From Celoporthe dispersa (taxonomy: Eukaryota; Ascomycota; Sordariomycetes; Diaporthales; Cryphonectriaceae), in contig WAID01000001.1 of assembly GCA_016584495.1 (NCBI GenBank), positions 434,001 through 498,000 of the forward strand: a DNA stretch of 64,000 nucleotides, in the 5' to 3' direction. The first letter of the stretch is position 1; the number at the start of each line of letters is the position of its first letter. The notes beneath the pieces were generated by a model that worked only from the letters and a program-made list of their open reading frames with translations, was not told the origin of the DNA and did not search any database. The translations under genes and the position numbers were made by a program. This document shows, in pieces, positions 57,068-64,000 of this stretch.

Positions 57068-57815
57068 GTGAGTGGTGAATAATAACGATGAACCGCATCA
57101 GACAAGCTTATGCTACTATTGTATATGTACGTCCAGGGAGAAAGGGAAATTGCGCGCGTGTCGCATACATTAATTATGCGCGCCGTGAACGTGTACACAG
57201 ACCAGCCAACGCTTCCTTCTGTATGTAAAAAATCACACATCACACGTAAAATCTTTTTGATGAGCCTCAGCCCTCTCCTTCTCTTCCCCCCCGTATCCCT
57301 CAAAGCCTCGTCGGTCTCTCGAATCGATGGTTTGGGCTCGTTTGATGTCTTCTTCGCCTCCCAATAAGGGAGGCCAACGGCTCTTCATGAGCGTCTCGTT
57401 TCGAACAGGACGCCTGAGCTGATGTGCAGGGAGGGCTAGAGGCCAATAAATATATTGAGCTGGTAGCTAAGCCTTGTCTTACAACATGTCACTTCACACT
57501 TCGGTTGTATAGTATGTTTTACAGCAGTCAATTTCTTCTAGCAGCGGAAGCGCTGTAGATGGCCACCCCTTCCTCCATCCATTACTGACGAGCTTGGTCT
57601 CGATACTCAAAGTCGCACAAACGCCTTTCCAGCCTTCGTTTTTTTCTTCTTCTTCTTCTTCTCTTTACACGGTGGCACCGCCAGTCCCTCTTCTCTCCTC
57701 GCCCGCCTAGTGTCTACTATTAACGAATGGATGATTCCATTTGCATCCTACTTTCTCAACGTGATGATGCGATACACTTACTACCAAGCTGACAATATTC
57801 TTCTGCTGCGCGCAG
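57068..57815. other. intergenic spacer
   Basis: 3' flank of the Mid2-like gene and possible promoter of the broken BTB gene. It has a CTT/TTC tract at 57638-57662. No ORF of note. Confidence 0.5.
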
Positions 57816-58570
57816 TGGCCTAGGCTCGGACTTCGTGACCTTCTTCACCGGCCTTGAGAAGAAGAGGAAGATTTTCGTCCACAAGGACCTGCCCATAAAA
57901 AAGTTCGCCACACTTCAAGACCTCCCCTGACCAGCGGCTTCAAGGAGCAGCACGAAGGGGGTCATCACCCTGGAAGAGGAGGATCCGACCGCGTTCAGGA
58001 TCATAGTCTAGTATATCTATACAGGCGTGGTCCTCGGGTTGTTTCGTCAAAGCCTCATGGAGGGTGGCAATTACAATCCAGGTAAGCTATTGCTGGAAGG
58101 GGTCACCGCGAGCACCGAGAGCCTTGGGCATTGCCTGCTTCTTCGGCCAGTACAGAGTGCCAACAAGTCCACTCGCACTCGCTCAACGAACTCACCCAGA
58201 TGAAGAAGACTCCGAAGACGCTTGCAGATGTAAGCAACGATACAACGATCATTAAGTCCCGTACAGCAGAAGGCCTTCTTGGTACGCACACCCGAACGTT
58301 AGACTACAAGCTAGGGATGACAGGAGGCCCACAGTACAAGGCAGGCCTCGTCGTGGTCGGGATGTGCTGCCTGACCCTCCGCCGCCTATATAACCTGTAT
58401 CAATCTCAAACCCTGATACCCCTCTACGGCCTGTAGACCCCCAGGCCGCCGTGTACCAGCTGGTCCTCATCAAAGCCATCATCTTGGCTGAGATCAACTG
58501 CTGGGAGGCATGTCTAATCTTCTTTTTTATCTTCTCCTTCCCCTTCTTGTCCTTGATCAGCAAGATACAG
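57816..58570 (+). pseudogene. broken BTB/POZ-domain gene
   Basis: The first part reads LGSDFVTFFTGLEKKRKIFV then HKDL, the start of a BTB fold. After a frame change come SGFKEQHEGVITLEEEDPTA then FRIIV, a TAG stop at about 58012 where the family has a polar residue, and YIYTGVVLG. A further frame holds ALGIACFFGQYRVPT, matching the BTB helix that reads like FADKYRVP. Fungal BTB proteins of this kind are numerous and of unknown partner. One frame change sits in a G5 run and could be an assembly error, but the internal TAG and the lost helices argue for real decay. No start codon was assigned. Confidence 0.55.
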
Positions 58571-59045
58571 CGTGAATAATGACCTCAATCTTTATGTATA
58601 TATATATAGGGCGGGTCGACAGCGTTCCGCTCGGGAGGTAAGTTGTTGAGGATGCGATCGAGGTGGATCCCAGGATGGGCAGCGAGGGTGGCTCGTCCTA
58701 GACGTGCTGAAATAATGTCAAGATGTAGTCAGTGTTGGGATGAGTGACGACAGTCAGCTCTTTTTATTTCCTTCTTCTCTTTTCCGCAGGAGTATCTTTA
58801 AGCCACCGTGGTCATCACTGAGGAGGAAGACGATACTCACGCATGTCTATTGTCTGCAAACGAAATCAAGATTGCCATTAACTAACACTTCGCGTCCTCT
58901 CCTGGGTGACAAGTCATGAGCTATGAGACCGCCATCATACAAACAATGATATGGCCATGTTGTCCTCATGTCTCGACTTCATCCAGTCCAGCGTGTCTGA
59001 TCCTCTTTGTTGTGCCCCTCGCCGTCTGCCTGTCTGCTTCACCAC
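58571..59045. other. spacer between BTB remnant and 2EXR gene
   Basis: 3' flank of the 2EXR gene. No coding sequence recognised. Confidence 0.5.
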
Positions 59046-60399
59046 TTACTCGGCCACCTCTCCGTCCTGATCCCAAACCAGGGCCCGGAACTGAACCTCC
59101 TCTGCCGCCTCCCGACACAACACCCCAGCCTGGCCCTGCTGCTCCGGCCTCTCGCCCATATACCACCACTGGGCCGCATCCACCACCGTCGCGAACCTGC
59201 GGGGCACCTGCTCCTCCTTGGGCTCCCTGAGCACACCTCCAGGACACCAGAACGTCCTCCTGCCCCTGCCCAGGTCCTTCTTAACGATCCGCCAGGAGGA
59301 CTTAAGCTTCGGCCGAGGGACCACCGGCATCTCTGCCCGAGGGGCGACCTCGACCTGAGGCGGAGAGAACTGGCGCTGTTTCCACTCCGAGACGGACCCC
59401 GCCACAGCTCCCTTGGCGCAGTAGAACTTCTTGCCGGTGCTCTGGCGGTGGTTCTCCATCTCTCCACACGGCTCGCCTTCGCCGCGGTCGTGGTCACGGG
59501 GAAAACACGAGGAACACCTCCTTCAGGTTTGGGAAGGCATGCAGGAACCTTGCGAGGCCTTTGAGCTTCCAGTCCTGGGAGCCGTGCTTGTCCGGAGACT
59601 CGTCGCAGAATGCGCAGGTGTATTCCCAGCTGGATTCGAGAGAATCCCTCTCGAGGATGGCCTCTGGGATGTTGCACTGTGAAGAGTTAGCACTGCTGGG
59701 GCCTCGAGAAGGGAGGGGGGGGGGGGTAAGAGAGAGAAAGCAAACTGACCGTTTTGAGAAGAAGTTCAACCTCGATGGCGACCCGCCTGATGCGGTTGAA
59801 GCTGTGCTCGTTGGTACGTCGGTCCTCGGCCATGTTAAACATGAAGCTGGGTAGTTTAGAGAACCAGGTTTCACCGTCAACGTTCCAGATGAACTTGATG
59901 TAGGTGAGGTCGTTGGCCGCATCGATCGTGATCGTCTTGTTCTCCTTGCTGTAGACGTTGTCGCCGAGCTCGATCTCGACTGGCTTCTCGAGGAGGCCCC
60001 GCAGCTCGTTTTGAGGCAGGCCTGACAATACCACGGCGTTCTCAAAGGTGTTGAAGGAAGAAGAGCAGCCGGCGGACAGATGTTTCAGGAGAGGCCGGTG
60101 ACTGACCAGACACAGACGTCTGGGCATCTTCCATGAATAGATAGGAATCTTGGCTGATTCCCGGAACTCGCTGCCTGGAGGATCCCACCACCAGCGTGGA
60201 TTCGAACCTTCACGCCGATCCCATCCCAGCGTGCTGAGACCCCGAGGATCCCCGGCCTGGGGCTCTCCAAAGTGGCGGCGAGGAAGTGGATGCCGGGCCT
60301 GTCGATGGCCGCCTTCCAGATCATGGTCTCTATCTCGCGCGGGAGGAGATGAAGGTATGGGAAGCCCTGAGGCCGGCTGACTGCATCCTGAGAGGCCAT
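59046..60399 (-). CDS. 2EXR-domain protein (two frame breaks)
   Basis: Two exons: 59750-60399 and 59046-59676, intron gtcagt..acag, about 426 aa. The N-terminus FPYLHLLPREIETMIWKAAI is the 2EXR signature, an F-box-like motif common in Sordariomycetes and Leotiomycetes. Downstream come WWWDPPGSEFRESAKIPIYS, FNTFENAVVLSG, ANDLTYIKFIWNVDGETWF and, in exon 2, CAFCDESPDKHGSQDWKLKG and a basic KFYCAKGAVAGSVSEWKQ region. The family function is unknown; a ubiquitin-adaptor or heterokaryon-related role is often speculated. Frame breaks lie at the C4 run 60250-60253 (one base missing) and 59498-59505 (one extra), both in homopolymers. The plus-strand ORFs over this gene are antisense shadows. Confidence 0.75.
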
Positions 60400-62017
60400 C
60401 GTGGACGATTGCGCGCGGGTTCTGTCAAGCGTAGGGGTGTGGGCACGTTTTGTGTGTGGGGGAGAGAGAGAGAGGCAGAGAAAGATGGAGAGAGGGGATC
60501 AAAAAGGAGAGGAACTGGATCTTAAAAATAGGATGTGCTTGTGCTCAGGTGATGATGGACGGGCAAGGAGCTCAACTCAGGTGATGGTCTGTCAGTATAA
60601 TTGTTTCAGGAACAAGCAGCAGAAATGATGGTAGGGCAGGTGCAGGTGAAGGCAGACTTATATGGAAGGAAAGTGAACAGCACCGCCTGCTCCTCCTGCT
60701 TTCAAGCTGTTTCTAGACACTACTATTGTGAACCATAGAGTAAGCTAAGTAGGTACTCAAGTACTTAGGTCACTATGGCTCTAGTCTCGACAACTTAGCA
60801 CAATAACCATCAACAGAACTGGTGAATTATTATGCAATTGCTGAGTATTAGCCAATAGGACTATTGTTTTAGTGAATTTTAGTCTAAGCAAAGATCTTCC
60901 AGAATTCACACAAGTGACTCATTTTTCAGCCTTGATTCATCATTCCTTCTGCCAATGAATCTTGCCCATTACAGTCACAATATGAACATCCAGTACCCAA
61001 ACATTTTCCCAGTCTATTAATGGTTAGGTTTTCCACTTCGATGTCCCCCAGCAGCTAGACGTCATGTGATGAGATGACTTATCGGTCAAAGGCTGTCACC
61101 ATAGCTGTAATAGCACAGATGGTCCCCTCATCGCTCTCTTGAATGCCCTCGTAAAGGGACTACTCCTTAATGTACTTGTCAGCCGAGGCCATCAATGTGG
61201 CAAGGAGGTGTCTTCAGGAAGGCTTTCTGAAGGCAGGAACAGGATGGAAAGAAAGAAAGAAAGCACTAACAGCCACAAAGGCTGAGGTCATCTAGATGAT
61301 GGCTGGCTGGTGGGGCCGTGACTTACTGGTCCTCGCACACATGAAGCGTGTCGAGATTGCAAGCGTAAAGTTTCCTGTGACGCCACGATGCGTGAGAGCA
61401 TAGGATGGAAGTACGCAGACTCGAGGAAGAGTACGGAGAAGAGCAGTGTAAGGCGTCTCAGCCTAACTTTGTACCTATTATCTCCCGACAAGCAGAGTCG
61501 AGAAATTAGCCACTTTAGTTAGTCTTTGCTTCGGCTGAAGCTAATAAACCCAAGAGAGCCCGCGACCTGGTTCCGGTGGCCTTACGCCTTGTGACTACTA
61601 GTACGTGGTCATGTGAAGCTCGTACGTGTTCGCGCGTAATTCGTGCAAATGCAAATAGTTGCTAACACCGTCCTCCATAGCCTCAAGAATAGCTTATTAC
61701 ATAGTGCTATAGCAGCTTTTTACTCATCGCCTCTGATTATTTCGCACACACTACTTGCCAGTCAGGTGCAGTTTTCACCAACCCTACTATGAGGTGGTAA
61801 AAGAGTACTTGTGCAATTACGTTTCAAGTCTTCTTGGCATGACCAAAAGAGAGAACGACAAATACTAAGCATATTCTTGATGCTCCCAAGCAGACACTGC
61901 CCAAGCCACCATCACAGCCACCTCAACAGACGGCCATCGCCGCTGCCGCTGCACACAGAACCTCTGTACGAGATTCTCCCTCCCTGCGCTCCACACCAGA
62001 ACGTCCTCGGCCCGTCT
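60400..62017. other. AT-rich intergenic spacer
   Basis: Upstream of the 2EXR gene and downstream of the sugar porter. 60700-61800 is AT-rich with no ORFs of note, no recognised transposon domain and no RNA gene. Confidence 0.55.
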
Positions 62018-64000
62018 TTAGTTGACCTTCTCCGTATGCTCGTCAACCTCGACCTTCTCCCCGTCCCCGAGATCGCTGCCGCTACCAGGCGCACCGTGGG
62101 ACGAACCGCGCAGCATCTGGTTGAGGCCGATCTCCTGGTTGATCTCCTCCATGCGCTCGTAGTCTGCCTGGGCCGTACCTTCTGATCCAAAGATGACGTC
62201 CTGCGAGACGGGGTGGTTTAGTTTCAGATAGGCGAACAGGGAGAAATAATCAATCATAACGGTAGCCACTCACCATCTCCTCCAGAGTCAGCCTCTTGGT
62301 CTCGGGGACAAAGAACCAGATGAACCCCGCGCCGATAAAGGTGAGCACGCCGAACAGGATATACGTCCCATAGGGCATCGCTGCGAGCATATCAGGCGTA
62401 ACCTGGCCAACGATGAAATTGTTCCTGTGTGATGAATGATAGAAATCTCAAGTCAGCACCCCCGGCCTCCTTTAGTCGCTAGCACGGAGATCAGAGTAGA
62501 GAGAGAGAGAGAGAGAGAGAGTAAACCCACATCCAGTTGCTGGAAGCGCCCAGAGACACTCCGTATGGTCGCGTGCTGAGAGGCCAGATCTCGGCAACGA
62601 GCTATTGATTACAACACAAACGTTAGAATATTCAGACAGGCGGAGAGGGGGGGGGTGGAGGGGGGCAGTGCGGGATAGGTAGACTGACAATCCAAGCGCA
62701 GGGCCCGAAGGAGAACCCGAAGAACACGACAAAGAGCCACACCATCGCAGCTGCGGCCCATCCGGCAGCCGGCTGGGAGGCCCACTGGTTCATGTTCTTC
62801 GCGACAATGATGGCGATGATGATGTGGCAAGTCTGGCCGCCGAATGAAGTCAGTACTTAATCACTAGTCTCACAGGTCTGTCAGGAGGGATGATGCCCTC
62901 AGGAAGGACTTACGGCCACTGTAGGGAGAAGAAGGAAAAAAAGGTTAGCCGTTGGTACTATCTCAAGATGGAGCGAGCTGAGGTCAAACTTACTGCCAAT
63001 GGCACCAACAGTGAGGACGGGTCGTCGACCGACACGGTCAACCCACAGGACAGCCGGAATAGTCGCGACGCTGTAATTGAGGAGAAAAGACCGAGTCAGC
63101 CAGCTTGTATAGGAACACACACCAACAAGCGGAAATCCCGAGCACTCACAACATCACAATGCCAACGACGCCCGTGGCCAATAGACTTGTCTCCGTGCTC
63201 CCCAGGCCCAGGTCACTAAAGATAGTAGGGGCATAGTACAGCACAGCGTTGATACCCGTCCACTGCTGGAAGAACATGGTGACGGTGGCAACGATGACCC
63301 TCTTGAACATAGGCCTCGTCTTGAACAGCGCCCCGATCGCCACGAACTGCAGCTTGAACGTGTTCCACGACGTCTGCTCCCGCAGGTGGGGAAAGTGCTC
63401 CGCGACCGTCCTCTTCTCGAACAGGCTCTGCGCCTTGATCTCGAGGAACTCGAGCTCCACCAGCTCGTGGTCCTGCGGCAGCCCGCGGAGGGTCGCGAGG
63501 ACCCTGCGGGCCTCGGCCTCGCGGTCGTGGTGTACGAGCCAGCGCGGGGAGAAGGGCATGAACAGCATCCCGAAGAAGAGGACCAGCGCAGGGGCAACCT
63601 GCAGACAGATGGGGACCAGCCACGCGGCGTCGCTCTGTGTGCCCAGGGCGGTGCCGCCGATGTAGTTTGTGCCGTAGTCGATCCAGAACGAGACCATGAT
63701 GCCGAAGCAGATGGCGAGCTGCTGCAGCGCCACGAGCGCGCCGCGGACCTCGGGCGGCGCGACCTCGGAGTTGTAGATGGGCACGATCATGGCCATGGAG
63801 CCGACGCCCATACCGGTGATGAAGCGGCCCGCGAGGATGGAGTTGTGGCCCGCCGAGGTGATGCCGGTCGCCTGGATGATGACACCCAGGACGAAGACGG
63901 AGACGGCGACGAGGATTCCGTACTTGCGGGAGATGGACTCGGCGAGGAAACCGGACAGGAGGGTGCCCAGCCAGGCACCAAGCTCGAGGATAGAGGTCAG
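62018..64000 (-). CDS. MFS sugar porter, 3' part (partial; N-terminus beyond window)
   Basis: Seven exons are visible: 63150-64000, 62994-63070, 62914-62918, 62689-62832, 62531-62601, 62274-62424 and 62018-62200. They give 493 residues; the start lies beyond base 64000. Sugar-porter signatures are GRFITGMGVGSMAMIVPIYN (the PxxxxE/GRxxxG loop), FMPFSPRWLV (PESPR-like), TMFFQQWTGINAVLYYAPTI (QQxxGxN), DRVGRRPVL and VPETKRLTLEEMD (PETKG-like). About nine of the twelve membrane helices are in the window. It is a plasma-membrane proton-coupled sugar or related polyol/quinate transporter; substrate not predictable. The tail ends with an acidic EVDEHTEKVN. A 5-nt micro-exon is needed to keep frame. 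No frame break was found here. Confidence 0.9.
62914..62918 (-). other. 5-nt micro-exon (TGGCC) of the sugar porter
   Basis: On the coding strand: ctacag|TGGCC|gtaagt. The upstream exon ends with one base of a codon (ggc a) and the next starts act tgc cac, so A+TG, GCC gives GAIG-MA-TCHIII, in line with the family (GAIGMATCH). The flanking introns are 75 bp (62919-62993) and 81 bp (62833-62913), both with gtaagt donors. Confidence 0.85.

Noticed and set aside
60185..60220. GGTTCGAATCC, a perfect tRNA B-box-like word
   Set aside because: No A box or cloverleaf around it; it lies inside the 2EXR coding exon (minus strand reads through it).
3341..60399. Programmed frameshifting as an explanation for the many frame breaks
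   Set aside because: Too many unrelated genes are affected, both +1 and -1 are needed, and no slippery heptamer with a pseudoknot-like sequence recurs; homopolymer miscalls fit better.

Overview
This window is nuclear DNA from a filamentous ascomycete (Pezizomycotina, most likely Sordariomycetes). The evidence is short GT..AG introns of about 60-170 bp, GC-rich exons between long gene-poor spacers, CA/CT microsatellites, and families typical of that group: siderophore enzymes, a 2EXR-domain protein, an MDS3-type kelch regulator and many-intron sugar porters. I could not identify the species.

Layout. 1-8 kb: the 3' end of an AMID/FSP1-like FAD oxidoreductase, then a siderophore block on the minus strand. 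That block holds sidF (acyltransferase, C-terminal PKL), sidI (acyl-CoA ligase, C-terminal SKL) and a decayed siderophore-iron transporter. Three exact ATCWGATAA (SreA-type GATA) sites lie upstream of sidF and one upstream of sidI, so this looks like an iron-repressed fusarinine-type siderophore locus that has lost its transporter. 9-20 kb: an unrecognised membrane protein, a long MDS3-like kelch gene with a 5.6 kb gene-free upstream region, and a 1-Cys peroxiredoxin. 22-31 kb: a FAT1-type acyl-CoA synthetase, the GPI-transamidase subunit GPI17/PIG-S, a stand-alone CinA C-terminal domain protein and an LRAT/NlpC-like papain-fold protein. 32-38 kb: a secreted tandem-repeat protein, an AT-rich spacer and a GDSL (CE16-like) esterase. 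39-48 kb: mRNA 5'-triphosphatase CET1 and proteasome subunit RPN2. 49-64 kb: a large multi-zinc-finger protein of unknown function, a Mid2-like single-pass protein, a broken BTB gene, a 2EXR protein and the 3' part of an MFS sugar porter with a 5-nt micro-exon.

A caution that affects the whole window: at least ten genes, including essential ones (RPN2, CET1), carry single-base frame breaks, about fifteen in all. Most sit in short homopolymers. I read these as base-level assembly errors, not biology. Protein lengths given here assume those breaks are ignored. No tRNA, rRNA, CRISPR array or intact transposon was recognised.
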